Positions 42,814 through 52,110 are shown, counted from the stretch's first letter. The stretch is 64,000 bases of DNA from Novosphingobium sp. 9 (GCF_025340265.1 NZ_CP022707.1:1054501-1118500), one strand, 5' to 3'. Made by a program: numbers and translations. Notes: a model not told the origin generated them from the letters alone.

Positions 42814-43803
42814 GTGAGCCAGAAAGTTCCCCTCAAGCTGGCGATTGCCGAGCATCCGCACACCTCGGCGATCCGCAGCGGCGAGATCGAGATCGAGGGT
42901 GTTGAGCCCGAGTTCGTCACCGTCAAGCCGCAGATCGGCGCGTTCCGCCGCATGGTGCGCGACCTCGAATTCGACGTCTGCGAACTGGCGCCGACCACCT
43001 ATATCATCGCCCGCGCCTATGGCCGCCCGTTCACGGCGCTGCCGATCTTCGTGGTGCGTCGTTTCCACCATGGCGGCATGCTGGTGCGCCCCGACGCGGG
43101 CATCCATCATCCGAAGGATCTGGAAGGCAAGACCGTGGGCGTGCGCGCCTATTCGGTGACGACTGGCGTGTGGATCCGTCAGGTCTTCATCGACGAATAC
43201 GGCATGGACAATTCCAAGGTGAACTGGGTCGTCGATGACGAGGAGCACGTCACCGAGCTGAAGCTGCCTTCCAACGTGCGCCACACCGAAGGCGGCGTCT
43301 CGCTGGCCGACATGATGGCCAGCGGCGCGATTCAGGCGGGCGTCGAGGCGGCGGCCGGCATCGGTCGTACCGGCAGCCCGACCGGCGGCTGGCAGGAAGT
43401 CGACACCAGCATGTATCCCGATCTCATCCCCGATGCGGAAAGTGCGGAGAAGGAATACTTCGCGCGCACCGGCGTCTATCCGATGCACGGCACGATCGTC
43501 GTCAAGGACGACATCCTGGCGCAGCATCCGTGGATCGCGCGTTCGCTCAACGATGCCTTCACCCGCGCCAAGGACGAGTGGCTGGCCAAGCTGAACTCGG
43601 GCGAGGCGACCGGCAAGCAGGCGGACAAGTACCGCGCGCTGCAGGGCATCGTCGGTCCCGACCCGCTGCCCTACGGCATTGAGGAGAACCGCGCGACCAT
43701 CGAGGCGCTGGAGCAGACCGCGTTCAAGCAGGGCCTCACCCCGCGCCGCATGAGCATGGAGGAACTCTTCGTCGATCCGCTCAAGGCGCCGGTGCGCGTC
43801 TGA
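42814..43803 (+). CDS. 4,5-dihydroxyphthalate decarboxylase-like protein
   Basis: A 329-residue cytoplasmic protein of the 4,5-dihydroxyphthalate decarboxylase group (periplasmic-binding-protein fold, no signal peptide). Visible: LKLAIAEHPHTSAIRSGEIEIEGVEPEF, FDVCELAPTTYIIARAYGRPF, VVRRFHHGGMLVRPDAGIHHPKDLEGKTVGVRAYSVTTGVW. In phthalate degraders such proteins decarboxylate 4,5-dihydroxyphthalate to protocatechuate. The substrate here may differ, since no phthalate dioxygenase lies nearby. First gene of the operon, start at GTG 42814 (AAGGAG 7 bases upstream; GTG 42808 is too close). A related protein ends the operon. Confidence 0.77.
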   Translation: MSQKVPLKLAIAEHPHTSAIRSGEIEIEGVEPEFVTVKPQIGAFRRMVRDLEFDVCELAPTTYIIARAYGRPFTALPIFVVRRFHHGGMLVRPDAGIHHPKDLEGKTVGVRAYSVTTGVWIRQVFIDEYGMDNSKVNWVVDDEEHVTELKLPSNVRHTEGGVSLADMMASGAIQAGVEAAAGIGRTGSPTGGWQEVDTSMYPDLIPDAESAEKEYFARTGVYPMHGTIVVKDDILAQHPWIARSLNDAFTRAKDEWLAKLNSGEATGKQADKYRALQGIVGPDPLPYGIEENRATIEALEQTAFKQGLTPRRMSMEELFVDPLKAPVRV

Positions 43804-43888
43804 TCTTTTCGCTGCGGGAGGCGGCATGGTGTCGCCTCCCGTCGGTTTTTCGGAACGTTCACGCTATCGGCTCGATCTCTTCCTGCCC

Positions 43889-43962
43889 CCGTTCGTGTCG
43901 AGCGAAGTCGAGACACGGCATTCGCCGCGCCAGCGTGTCTCGACTTCGCTCGACACGAACGG
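43889..43962. repeat. Perfect 29-bp inverted repeat within the operon
   Basis: The arms 43889-43917 and 43934-43962 are exact reverse complements (built on GTGTCGAGCGAAGTCGAGACAC-like sequence) with a 16-base loop. This is a well-known type of dispersed repeat in sphingomonads. It lies between the first and second genes of the aromatic operon and may lower or uncouple their expression. Confidence 0.82.
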
Positions 43963-44035
43963 AGGGGGTGGCGGGGCACGGTAGTAAAACAGCAGCTTGC
44001 TGGGTGAACCTCTCCGCACAATTACGGAGTCTATC

Positions 44036-45061
44036 ATGATCATCGACTGTCACGGCCATTTCACGACCGTGCCCAAGCACTTCCGCGAATGGCGCGCCGC
44101 GCAGGTCGCGGCGGCGAACGACGAGGCGAACGCGCCGAAGATCGCCGATGCCTACGTCACCGACGACCAGATCCGCGAGGGCATCGAGGATGGCCAGCTT
44201 CGCCTCCAGCAGGAGCGCGGCGGAGACCTCACGCTGTTCTCGCCGATCGCGGGGCTGATGAGCCACCACCTCGGCAACGAGCGCACCAGCCTGGAATGGG
44301 CGACGATCTCGAACGATCTCGTCTATCGCGTCACCGAGATGTACCCGGACAACTTCGTGCCGGTGGGCATGCTGCCGCAGAGCCCCGGCGCAGCACCGAA
44401 GAACTCGGTCCCCGAACTGAAGCGCATCGTCAACGAACTCGGCTTCGTGGGCGTGAACATCAACCCGGACCCGACTGGCGGCTACTGGACGGGCAAGCCC
44501 TTCACCGACAAGGAATGGTATCCGCTGTTCGAGGCGCTGTGCGAGCTGGACGTGCCGGGCATGGTCCACGTCGCCGCCTCGTGCAATCCCAACTTCCACG
44601 GCACCGGCGCGCATTACCTGAATGCCGATACCTCGGTGTTCATGCAGATCCTGCAGTCGAACCTGTTCAAGGACTTCCCGACGCTGCGCCTCGTGATCCC
44701 GCATGGCGGCGGCGCGGTGCCGTACCACTGGGGCCGCTATCGCGGCATGTCGCTGGAGATGATGGACCGTCCGCTGGAAGGTCTGCTCGAAAACGTGTTC
44801 TTCGACACCTGCGTCTATCACCATCCCGGCGTCGAGCTGCTGACCAAGGTGGTGCCCACCACCAATGTCCTGTTCGGTTCGGAAATGATCGGTGCCGTGC
44901 GTGGACGCGATCCAAACACCGGCCACTATTTCGATGACACCAAGCGCTATGTTGATGCCTGCGAAGCGCTGACCGACGCCGATCGCCAACTGATCTACGA
45001 AGACAACGCACGCCGCGTCTATCCGCGTCTCGACGCGCGCCTGAAGGCCAAGGGCCTGTAA
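44036..45061 (+). CDS. LigJ-like 4-oxalomesaconate hydratase / amidohydrolase-2 family
   Basis: A 341-residue metal-dependent TIM-barrel protein of the amidohydrolase_2 family. Opens with the metal motif IIDCHGHFTTVP; other ligands probably in MVHVAASC (middle) and VIPHGGGAVPYHWGR, and the end has VLFGSEMIGAVRG. These fit the LigJ group, which hydrates 4-oxalomesaconate to 4-carboxy-4-hydroxy-2-oxoadipate in the protocatechuate/gallate meta-cleavage route. ACMSD-type decarboxylases share this fold, so decarboxylation is the alternative. GGAG upstream supports the start at 44036. Confidence 0.82.
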   Translation: MIIDCHGHFTTVPKHFREWRAAQVAAANDEANAPKIADAYVTDDQIREGIEDGQLRLQQERGGDLTLFSPIAGLMSHHLGNERTSLEWATISNDLVYRVTEMYPDNFVPVGMLPQSPGAAPKNSVPELKRIVNELGFVGVNINPDPTGGYWTGKPFTDKEWYPLFEALCELDVPGMVHVAASCNPNFHGTGAHYLNADTSVFMQILQSNLFKDFPTLRLVIPHGGGAVPYHWGRYRGMSLEMMDRPLEGLLENVFFDTCVYHHPGVELLTKVVPTTNVLFGSEMIGAVRGRDPNTGHYFDDTKRYVDACEALTDADRQLIYEDNARRVYPRLDARLKAKGL

Positions 45062-45255
45062 GGAACCGGGGCGGCGGGGAGCGCGATTCAGGGCTATTCC
45101 TTGAGGGCATAAGTTATGTCTTCCGGCCCAGTTCCAACTCCCCGCCACCTGCGTGCCCCGGCACACTGCAAGACCTGACCGAACTTCGAGTCAAACCCCC
45201 GAGAGGATGACCGGCATCGCGCATGGACGCGGCCGGCGATTGGAGCCCGACACCG

Positions 45256-46110
45256 ATGACAGCGACGTATGTCGATATTCACCCGCATGTGATCTCGGAC
45301 GACGAGACCGCCTATCCGCCCGCGCCCCTGTTCGGCAAGCGTTCGGACTGGTCGCAGGAGCGCCCGAGCACGGTCGAAACGCTGATCGCCTCGATGGACG
45401 AGGCGGGCGTCGCCAAGGCCGCGGTGGTCCATTCCTCGACCACCTATGGTTTCGACAACAGCTACGTCGTCGATGCGTGCAATCGCTATGCCGATCGCCT
45501 GATCTCGGTGGGTTCGGTCGACGTGCTGGCGCCCGATGCGGTCGAGACGATCCGCATGTGGACCGATCGCGGCCTCAAGGGCCTGCGCATCTTCACCGGT
45601 GGCAGCACCAAGGAATTCGACGCCAGCGAGCTGGACGACGCGCGCGCCTATCCGGCGTGGGAGCTGCTGGGTGAACTGGGTATCCCGATGTGCATCCAGA
45701 CCGGCCCGAACGGCCTCGATGCCGTGGTCTCGCTGGCCAGGCGCTTCCCCAACGTGAACATCATCCTCGACCACCTCGGCCGCCCCGATGTGACCGACGG
45801 CGCGCCCTACGCCAAGGCGCAGAGCCTGTTCGACCTCGCGCCGATCACCTCGATCTACTTCAAGCTGACCCCGCGCATCATGGGCGACAGCACGAAGGGC
45901 GAGGCGACCCCGGAAACGCTGTTCCCCAAGTTCGTCGAGGTGTTCGGCGCCGATCGTCTGGCCTGGGGTTCCAACTACCCGACCTCGCCCGGCACGCTGG
46001 GCGAGATCAAGGCAACCGCCGAGGCGCGTCTGGCCTCGCTCGACGCGGAAGCGCGTAGCTGGATCTTCGCCAGGACCGCACAGAAGCTATACCCCGCGCT
46101 GGCCGACTGA
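45256..46110 (+). CDS. Amidohydrolase family protein (COG3618-like)
   Basis: A 284-residue TIM-barrel hydrolase: N-terminal HxH as YVDIHPHVI, a central NVNIILDHLGRPDV and the C-terminal RLAWGSNYPTS. This order is that of the LigI/COG3618 lactonases and hydrolases, which include 2-pyrone-4,6-dicarboxylate lactonase. The C-terminal Asp usual in LigI is Asn here (WGSNYP), as in some other COG3618 groups. Identity to LigI itself looks low. Start at 45256 or at ATG 45223; neither ribosome site is strong. It probably hydrolyses or hydrates a ring-cleavage product. Confidence 0.75.
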   Translation: MTATYVDIHPHVISDDETAYPPAPLFGKRSDWSQERPSTVETLIASMDEAGVAKAAVVHSSTTYGFDNSYVVDACNRYADRLISVGSVDVLAPDAVETIRMWTDRGLKGLRIFTGGSTKEFDASELDDARAYPAWELLGELGIPMCIQTGPNGLDAVVSLARRFPNVNIILDHLGRPDVTDGAPYAKAQSLFDLAPITSIYFKLTPRIMGDSTKGEATPETLFPKFVEVFGADRLAWGSNYPTSPGTLGEIKATAEARLASLDAEARSWIFARTAQKLYPALAD

Positions 46111-46155
46111 TCCTAAAAGGTCGCGGCAACGAGAATAAAGAAATTGGAGAGTGAC

Positions 46156-47472
46156 ATGGCAAGGGCAATAGAGAGCAGGGACGGGGTGGAAGTGCCCTCG
46201 TTGGCGGGTGAAGGCCTGCTCGACGATACGCCGCGCGTCAACGCGACGACCTGGGCGATCCTGATCCTGCTCGCGCTGGGGGTGATGATCGCCTACGTCG
46301 ATCGTACCAGCATTTCCTCGGCGCTGGCCGAAAAGCCCTTCATCGATCACTTCGGCCTGACCGATGTCGATCGCGGCTGGGTGAACTCGGCCTTCTTCTG
46401 GTCCTATGGCCTGATCCAGATCCCGATGGGCTGGCTGGTCGATCGTTATGGCGTGAAGCTGCCCTACACCATCTGCTTCGCGCTGTGGTGCGTGGCGACG
46501 GCCGTGACCGGGGCGATCTCGACGCTGTTCGCGCTGATCGTCATGCGCATCATTGTCGGCGCGGCGGAAGCGGCTGTGATCCCCGCCAGCTATCGCTGGA
46601 TCCGCGACAACTTCTCCGAAGGCTCGGCAGGTACGGCGGTCGGCATCTTCACGGCGGGCAACAAGCTTGGCCCGGCGATCGGCGCCCCGGTCGCGGCGTG
46701 GCTGATCACCGCGCATGACTGGCGCACGATGTTCTTCGCCACCGGCATCGTCGGCATGCTGTGGCTGGTGCCGTGGATCTTCGGCGTGCGCAACGATCTG
46801 CCGCCGCCCGAAATGCGCGCCGAAGTGCGCCGCAAGGCCTCGGCCGTGACGCTGGGCGCGATCCTTGCCAGCCCGCTGGTGTGGGGAACGCTGATCGTCA
46901 GCTTCTGCTATGGCTATTTCACGTTCTACTGCATGACCTGGATGCCTTCGTATCTGGTCGAGCAGCATGGCCTCTCGCTCAAGCAGTCGGGCCTCTATAC
47001 CTTCTTCAGCTTCTCTGGGATTGCCATCGTCGCGGTTGTCGCGGGCTGGGCGGCGGACCGGATCATCGCCCATGGCGGCAACGCGGTGTTCGTGCGCAAG
47101 GCCTTCACCGTTGCCGGGTTCGTCGGCGCGAGCACGATCCTGCTGGGCGCCTATTCGACCAACCTCGATACCGCGCTGTTCTGGAACGTGTTCTCGCTCT
47201 CGTGTCTGGGCCTTGCCACCGCGAACAACCTGGCGCTGTGCCGCCTGACGCTGATCCCCAAGCCCGCCGTCGGCCTCGTTACCGGCGTGCAGCAGGTGGC
47301 GACCAGCATCTCGGGCGGCGCCGCCGCGCTGATCTCGGGCTGGCTGCTTTCGGCGAGCGGCGGCTACGACCTGCCGATCCTCGTGATCGTGGCCTTCTGC
47401 GCGCTGGGCGCACTCACCACCATCTTCGTGCTGCAACCGCGCTGGGCACCCAAGGTCCACGCGGCAGCATAA
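46156..47472 (+). CDS. MFS transporter, anion:cation symporter type
   Basis: A 438-residue major facilitator with twelve predicted helices. Opens with a soluble tail, then TWAILILLALGVMIAYVDRTSISSAL; motif A appears as GWLVDRYGVKLPY. It resembles the ACS/phthalate permease group that moves aromatic acids with protons. The start at 46156 has GGAGA 7 bases upstream. Placed in the middle of the catabolic operon, it is the likely inner-membrane importer of the pathway substrate. Confidence 0.88.
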   Translation: MARAIESRDGVEVPSLAGEGLLDDTPRVNATTWAILILLALGVMIAYVDRTSISSALAEKPFIDHFGLTDVDRGWVNSAFFWSYGLIQIPMGWLVDRYGVKLPYTICFALWCVATAVTGAISTLFALIVMRIIVGAAEAAVIPASYRWIRDNFSEGSAGTAVGIFTAGNKLGPAIGAPVAAWLITAHDWRTMFFATGIVGMLWLVPWIFGVRNDLPPPEMRAEVRRKASAVTLGAILASPLVWGTLIVSFCYGYFTFYCMTWMPSYLVEQHGLSLKQSGLYTFFSFSGIAIVAVVAGWAADRIIAHGGNAVFVRKAFTVAGFVGASTILLGAYSTNLDTALFWNVFSLSCLGLATANNLALCRLTLIPKPAVGLVTGVQQVATSISGGAAALISGWLLSASGGYDLPILVIVAFCALGALTTIFVLQPRWAPKVHAAA

Positions 47473-47511
47473 GCATCAACGGATTCGATCCTCGACAAGG
47501 GATACAAGACA

Positions 47512-48524
47512 ATGGCTAAAATCGTATTCGGAATGGCTGTCCCCCACAGCGGCATGCTGGGACAGGCACCGGAAGACTGGCTCACCAACGGCGAGCGCGA
47601 CCGCAACAACCCGGCCTTGTGGTACAAGGGCAAGACCTGGACCTATCCCGAACTGGAGGCCGAGCGCGGCGCCGCCTTCGAATATGGCCTGACCATGGAA
47701 GAGCGCACCGAACGTGCCGCCAAGTGCCGTGCCGCGCTGGACGAGATGGCCGAAGCCTACAAGCGCGCCAAGGTCGATGTGTGCATCGTGCTGGGCAAGG
47801 ACCAGAAGGAAATCTGGCCCGACCAGTCCCCGCGATCACCATCTACACCGGTGAGGAAGTCCATAATGGCCCGCCGCAGCGCCCGGTCTATGCGCCCGAT
47901 CATCATGTCGTCCACAAGGCCCATCCCGAGTTCGCGACCTACCTGATCGGCAAGTTTCAGGAGCAGAATTTCGATCTCAACGACCTGCAAGCCTGGCCGC
48001 AGAACACCTGGATGGAGCGTCAGCGCGGCTATGCGCCGGACTATCCGGTGGTCCCGCATGCCTACAGCTTCGTCTATCACCAGATCATGGGTGACGATGT
48101 GCCGCCGCATGTGCCGGTGCTGTTCAACCTGTTCTATCCGCCCACGCAGCCCTCGATGGCGCGCTGCATCGAGTTCGGCCGCGTGCTGCGCGATGCGATC
48201 GAGGCCTGGCCCGAGGACGTGCGCGTGGCGGTGATCGCCTCGGGCGGCCTGTCGCACTTCGTCAACGACGAGGAGTTCGACCGCAACGTGATGGGGATGC
48301 TGGCGAGCTACGATTACGACGGCCTCGCCGCCATTCCCGACACCTACTACCAGTCGGGCACGTCGGAGGTGAAGATCTACTCCATCGTGATGATGGCGCT
48401 CCAGCACACCGGCGCGCAGATGAAACTGGTCGACTACGTGCCGTGCTGGCGCACCGCTGCCGGCACCGGCGAAGGCATGGGCTTCATGTACTGGAGCCCC
48501 GAAGAACAGACCGAAGCTGCCTGA
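47512..48524 (+). CDS. Class III extradiol ring-cleavage dioxygenase, LigB/DesZ-like (apparent frameshift)
   Basis: Non-heme Fe(II) dioxygenase of the LigB superfamily, about 337 residues. First part (47512-47830): MAKIVFGMAVPHSGMLG with the first metal His, then ERDRNNPALWYKGKTWTYPEL and VDVCIVLGKDQKEIWPDQ. The frame breaks at the CCCC run 47828-47831; one extra C gives SPAITIYTGEEVHNGPPQRPVYAPDHHVV and continues with VPHAYSFVYHQIM and VIASGGLSHFVNDEEFD (conserved His) to TGA 48522-48524. Length and N-terminus resemble 3-O-methylgallate dioxygenase (DesZ) more than LigB. As printed, the gene is broken, but the clean downstream frame argues for a sequencing error. Confidence 0.8.
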
Positions 48525-48538
48525 AAGGCCTGACTGAC

Positions 48539-49396
48539 ATGACCGACAATCGCCTCAACGGCATCATCCGCGCCTTCGAAGCCGGCAAGCCCGCCTTCAC
48601 CTGCTTCGCCAAGGTCGACAAGCTGACCGCGCAGGAAATGACCGACGCGCCTTACGATGGCGTGGTGTTCGAGATGGAGCACAACCCCTACGACGTGGCC
48701 GGACTGGGCGACGCGCTGCAGTACATGCTCAACCGCAAGACAATCGCCTCGACCGGCTCGGTCGCCCCGGCGGTGACGCCGATTGCGCGCATTCCGGCGA
48801 ACGGCGCCGAGATGAACCAGTTCCAGGCCAAGCAGGTGCTGGATCGCGGCGTCTACGGCGTCATCACCCCGCACGTCTCGACCGTCGAGCAGGCCTACAA
48901 CATGGTCGCCTCGTGCCGCTATGCCAGGCCGACCGGCGCGGCGCTCTACGAGCCCAAGGGCATTCGCGGCGACGGCCCGGCCACGGCAGCGCGCTACTGG
49001 GGCCTGACCCAGCACGAATACTACGCCAAGGCCGACGTCTGGCCGCTGGCTCCGCATGGCGAACTGCTGGTGGGCATGATGTGCGAGAGCCCCGAGGCGA
49101 TCGAGAACCTCGACGATATCCTCGCCAACGTGCCCGGCATCGGCTTCGTGCTGATCGGCGAGGGCGATCTTTCGCAGGCGCTCGGCTATCCGCGCCAGTA
49201 CGAGCATCCCGAAGTGCTCGATGCGATGCGCCGTATCGTCGAGACCTGCAAGAAGCACAACGTGGTGGTCGGCAACCCGCACACCAATGCCAAGAACGTC
49301 GAGCGCCTGATCGGCGAAGGCTATCGCTTCCTGATGTCCGCCCCTTCGCGCAGCTATGGCGTGGTCGGGCAGGGCCGCGAACTGGCGGGGTACTGA
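48539..49396 (+). CDS. HpcH/HpaI family aldolase
   Basis: A 285-residue class II pyruvate aldolase-like TIM barrel: YDGVVFEMEHNPYDVAGLGDALQYM, ARIPANGAEMNQFQAKQVLDRGVYGVITPHVSTVEQA, LLVGMMCESPEAIENLDDILANVPGIGFVLIGEGDLSQALG. Relatives cleave 4-hydroxy-2-oxo acids to pyruvate plus an aldehyde or oxo-acid. Here it would split the hydrated ring-cleavage product, in place of the unrelated LigK aldolase. Starts 14 bases after the dioxygenase. Confidence 0.87.
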   Translation: MTDNRLNGIIRAFEAGKPAFTCFAKVDKLTAQEMTDAPYDGVVFEMEHNPYDVAGLGDALQYMLNRKTIASTGSVAPAVTPIARIPANGAEMNQFQAKQVLDRGVYGVITPHVSTVEQAYNMVASCRYARPTGAALYEPKGIRGDGPATAARYWGLTQHEYYAKADVWPLAPHGELLVGMMCESPEAIENLDDILANVPGIGFVLIGEGDLSQALGYPRQYEHPEVLDAMRRIVETCKKHNVVVGNPHTNAKNVERLIGEGYRFLMSAPSRSYGVVGQGRELAGY

Positions 49397-49399
49397 GCC

Positions 49400-50989
49400 A
49401 TGGCCGAAGCGAACCCCAACCCCGAAGCAGGCGAGATGACCGGCGCGCAGACGCTGGTCAACACACTGGCCGACAACGGCGTCGACGTGTGCTTCGCCAA
49501 TCCCGGCACGTCCGAGATGCACTTTCTGGCCGCGCTCGACAATCCGCGCATGAAAAGCGTGCTGTGCCTTTACGAGGGCGTGTGCACCGGCGCGGCGGAC
49601 GGCTGGTATCGCATGAAGGAGACGCCCGCCTCCACGCTGCTGCATCTGGGGCCGGGGCTCGCGAACGGCCTGTCGAACATCCACAATGCCAAGCGCGCCT
49701 CTTCCGGCATGGTCAATATCGTGGGTGAGCATTCGGCCAGCCACCTGAAGTACGATCCGCCACTGACTTCGGACATTGAGGGCCTTGCGCGGCCGCTCAG
49801 CCACTGGGTGCGCCGCGCCGAAAGCTCGACGACCATCGCCTGGGATACCGCCAGCGCGGTGGCGAAGGCCAGCGAGCACCCCGGCCAGATCGCCACGCTG
49901 ATCCTGCCGGGCGATACCGCGTGGAAGGCCGCCGGTCCCTCGAAGGTGCCGACGGGGCTTGGCCGTCCGCGCACCGCCCCCGATCAGGCGCGGGTCGACA
50001 ACGTGGCGCGCGTGCTGCGCTCTGGCGAGCCGGTGCTCATCATTCTGGGCAACCGCGCCACGCGTGGGCAGGCATTGGCCCTGGCGGGCAAGGTGGCAGG
50101 CGCCACCGGCGCGCGGCTCGGCTCGCAGTTCTTCACCGCGCGTATCGAGCGTGGTGCAGGCCGCACCCCGCTGGAGCGCATCCCTTACGCGGTGCCGCAG
50201 GCGCGCGCGTTCCTGGCGGGCTTCAAGCACATCGTCACGGTGGAGACGAAGGAGCCGGTGGCGTTCTTCAGCTATCCCGACCAGCCCAGTCTGATGAAGG
50301 GGCCGGAAACCATCGTCCATTCCTTCGTCGAGCCCGACGAGGATTCGGCGCTGGGCTTCGAGATGCTGATCGAGGCGCTGGGCGGTTGTCGCGACGCTGC
50401 CCCGCTGGTGCAGGAGCGTATCGAGGCGCCAATCCCTTCGGGCGCGCTGGGGGCCGAGACGATCGCCCATGCGCTCTCCGCCGCGCTGCCGGAAGGCGCG
50501 ATCCTCGTCGACGAATCGCTCACCACCGGGCGCCAGACGATGGGCCTGACGATGGGCGCGCGTCCGCATGACCTGATCAACAACATGGGCGGCTCGATCG
50601 GTTACGGCACCCCCGTCGCCACCGGGGCCTCGCTTGCCTGTCCTGACCGGCGGACCTTCTGCATGGTGGGTGACGGCTCGGCGATGTACACGATCCAGTC
50701 GCTGTGGACGCAGGCGCGCGAAGGGTTGCCGATCACCACGATCATCTTCGCCAACAACCAGTACGCGATCCTCAAGGCCGAATACACCAACATGGGTGCG
50801 GGCGCGACGCCGGGGCCGCAGGCGATGGCGATGATCGACATCGACCGTCCGACGATCGACTGGGTGGCCATGGCAAAGTCCATGGGCGTGCCCGGCGTGC
50901 AGGTGGATAACGCCGGAGACTTCTACAAGGAGATGGCGCGCTCGGCCGAGATGGACGGCCCCTGCCTGATCGAAGTGAAGCTCTACTGA
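49400..50989 (+). CDS. ThDP-dependent enzyme, acetolactate synthase/benzoylformate decarboxylase-like
   Basis: A 529-residue thiamine-diphosphate enzyme. N-terminal pyrimidine-binding domain with the activating Glu in LCLYEGVCTGAADGW; C-terminal ThDP motif starting VGDGSAMYTIQSLWTQAREGLPITTIIFANNQYAIL (GDG...NN). Often auto-named acetolactate synthase large subunit, but in this operon a 2-oxo-acid decarboxylase or carboligase is likelier. It starts 3 bases after the aldolase, so it may act on the oxo-acid released by it. Confidence 0.85.
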   Translation: MAEANPNPEAGEMTGAQTLVNTLADNGVDVCFANPGTSEMHFLAALDNPRMKSVLCLYEGVCTGAADGWYRMKETPASTLLHLGPGLANGLSNIHNAKRASSGMVNIVGEHSASHLKYDPPLTSDIEGLARPLSHWVRRAESSTTIAWDTASAVAKASEHPGQIATLILPGDTAWKAAGPSKVPTGLGRPRTAPDQARVDNVARVLRSGEPVLIILGNRATRGQALALAGKVAGATGARLGSQFFTARIERGAGRTPLERIPYAVPQARAFLAGFKHIVTVETKEPVAFFSYPDQPSLMKGPETIVHSFVEPDEDSALGFEMLIEALGGCRDAAPLVQERIEAPIPSGALGAETIAHALSAALPEGAILVDESLTTGRQTMGLTMGARPHDLINNMGGSIGYGTPVATGASLACPDRRTFCMVGDGSAMYTIQSLWTQAREGLPITTIIFANNQYAILKAEYTNMGAGATPGPQAMAMIDIDRPTIDWVAMAKSMGVPGVQVDNAGDFYKEMARSAEMDGPCLIEVKLY

Positions 50990-51009
50990 GAAAAGAGGGG
51001 AGAGAGTCC

Positions 51010-51906
51010 ATGACCGATACCAATACAGACGTGCTCACCCTGCGCGCCAACGTGCAGGACTATCCGCAGACCAAGGCACTGAAGGACGGGCGCGTCTCGT
51101 CCGAGATCGTCAAGCTCGACTTCTGCGGCCCGGAAAAGGCGCATAACGGCTTCAAGCCGATGCTGCGCGAGAATGCCTTCGACTGCGGCGAACTGGCAAT
51201 CGTCACCTATCTGCAGGCCAAGGCCTACGGCAAGCCGTGGGTGATCCTGCCCGCGCCGGTCTCGGGCCGGTTCCAGCACCATTGCGCCGGGTACAACCGC
51301 GAACTCGGCCACGTCGCGCCCAAGGACATCGAGGGCAAGAAGGTGGGCGTGCGGACCTATGCGCAGACCACCGGTCTGTGGGTGCGCGGCGTGCTGCAGC
51401 ACGAATACGGCGTCGATCTGAACAAGGTGACATGGATGACCGGCGGTGACGGGCACCTGCTCGAATATACCGATCCCGACAACTGCGTGCGTCTGCCCAA
51501 GGGCTCTGACATCGGCCAGATGATGCTCGACGGCGAACTGACCGCGACGCTTCAGGGCGTCGATCTGCCCAAGGACCCGCGCGTCGAGCGGCTGATCCCC
51601 GATCCCTTCAACGCCGCCAAGGAGTGGTTCGCGCGCGAAGGCGTGGTGCCGATCAACCACATGTTCGTGGTGCACGAGGATTTGTCGAAGAACCGCCCCG
51701 ACGTGGTGCGCGAACTCTACCGCATGATCGGCGAGACGCGCGACCTCACTGAAGGCGGGCTGCCCGATCCGTTCCCGCCTATGGGGCTTGAGGCCAACCG
51801 CAAGGGTCTGCAACTCGCCATCGACTGGGCCTACGAGCAGAAGATCATCCCTGCGCGCATGAGCGTGGACTCGCTGTTCGACGAGACCACCGGCGCGCTG
51901 GGGTAA
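51010..51906 (+). CDS. 4,5-dihydroxyphthalate decarboxylase-like protein (second)
   Basis: A 298-residue soluble protein with no signal peptide and the same fold as the first gene of the operon: FKPMLRENAFDCGELAIVTYLQAKAYGKPW aligns with FDVCELAPTTYIIARAYGRPF, and KDIEGKKVGVRTYAQTTGLWVRGVLQHEYGVD with KDLEGKTVGVRAYSVTTGVWIRQVFIDEYGMD. So the operon begins and ends with two diverged copies, perhaps different steps or two subunits. Last gene before a strong terminator. Confidence 0.75.
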   Translation: MTDTNTDVLTLRANVQDYPQTKALKDGRVSSEIVKLDFCGPEKAHNGFKPMLRENAFDCGELAIVTYLQAKAYGKPWVILPAPVSGRFQHHCAGYNRELGHVAPKDIEGKKVGVRTYAQTTGLWVRGVLQHEYGVDLNKVTWMTGGDGHLLEYTDPDNCVRLPKGSDIGQMMLDGELTATLQGVDLPKDPRVERLIPDPFNAAKEWFAREGVVPINHMFVVHEDLSKNRPDVVRELYRMIGETRDLTEGGLPDPFPPMGLEANRKGLQLAIDWAYEQKIIPARMSVDSLFDETTGALG

Positions 51907-52048
51907 AGGAATTCGCTGACCGGCGAATAACCGGCATCGATCCGCTCTCTTGCCCGGCGCACCTGTGGGGCGACGGTGGGAGCGAGCGGGTCGGTGCCGG
52001 ATGGGGCATGCTCCGTCCGGAACATGCCTTTGGTCCATCCTGACACTG

Positions 52049-52080
52049 ACGGGCCGGAGTTTCGCTCCGGCCCGTTTTTT
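52049..52080 (+). terminator. Strong intrinsic terminator after the aromatic operon
   Basis: ACGGGCCGGAG (52049-52059) and CTCCGGCCCGT (52065-52075) form a perfect 11-bp GC stem with a five-base loop, followed by six T (52075-52080). It lies 142 bases after the last gene. Confidence 0.92.
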
Positions 52081-52110
52081 CGTGTCGATCCGGCATGCGA
52101 TGCGATGACA

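Noticed and set aside
48434..50569. 711-codon minus-strand frame opposite the aldolase and ThDP genes
   Set aside because: No recognisable domain, no ribosome site, overlaps two strongly supported enzymes.
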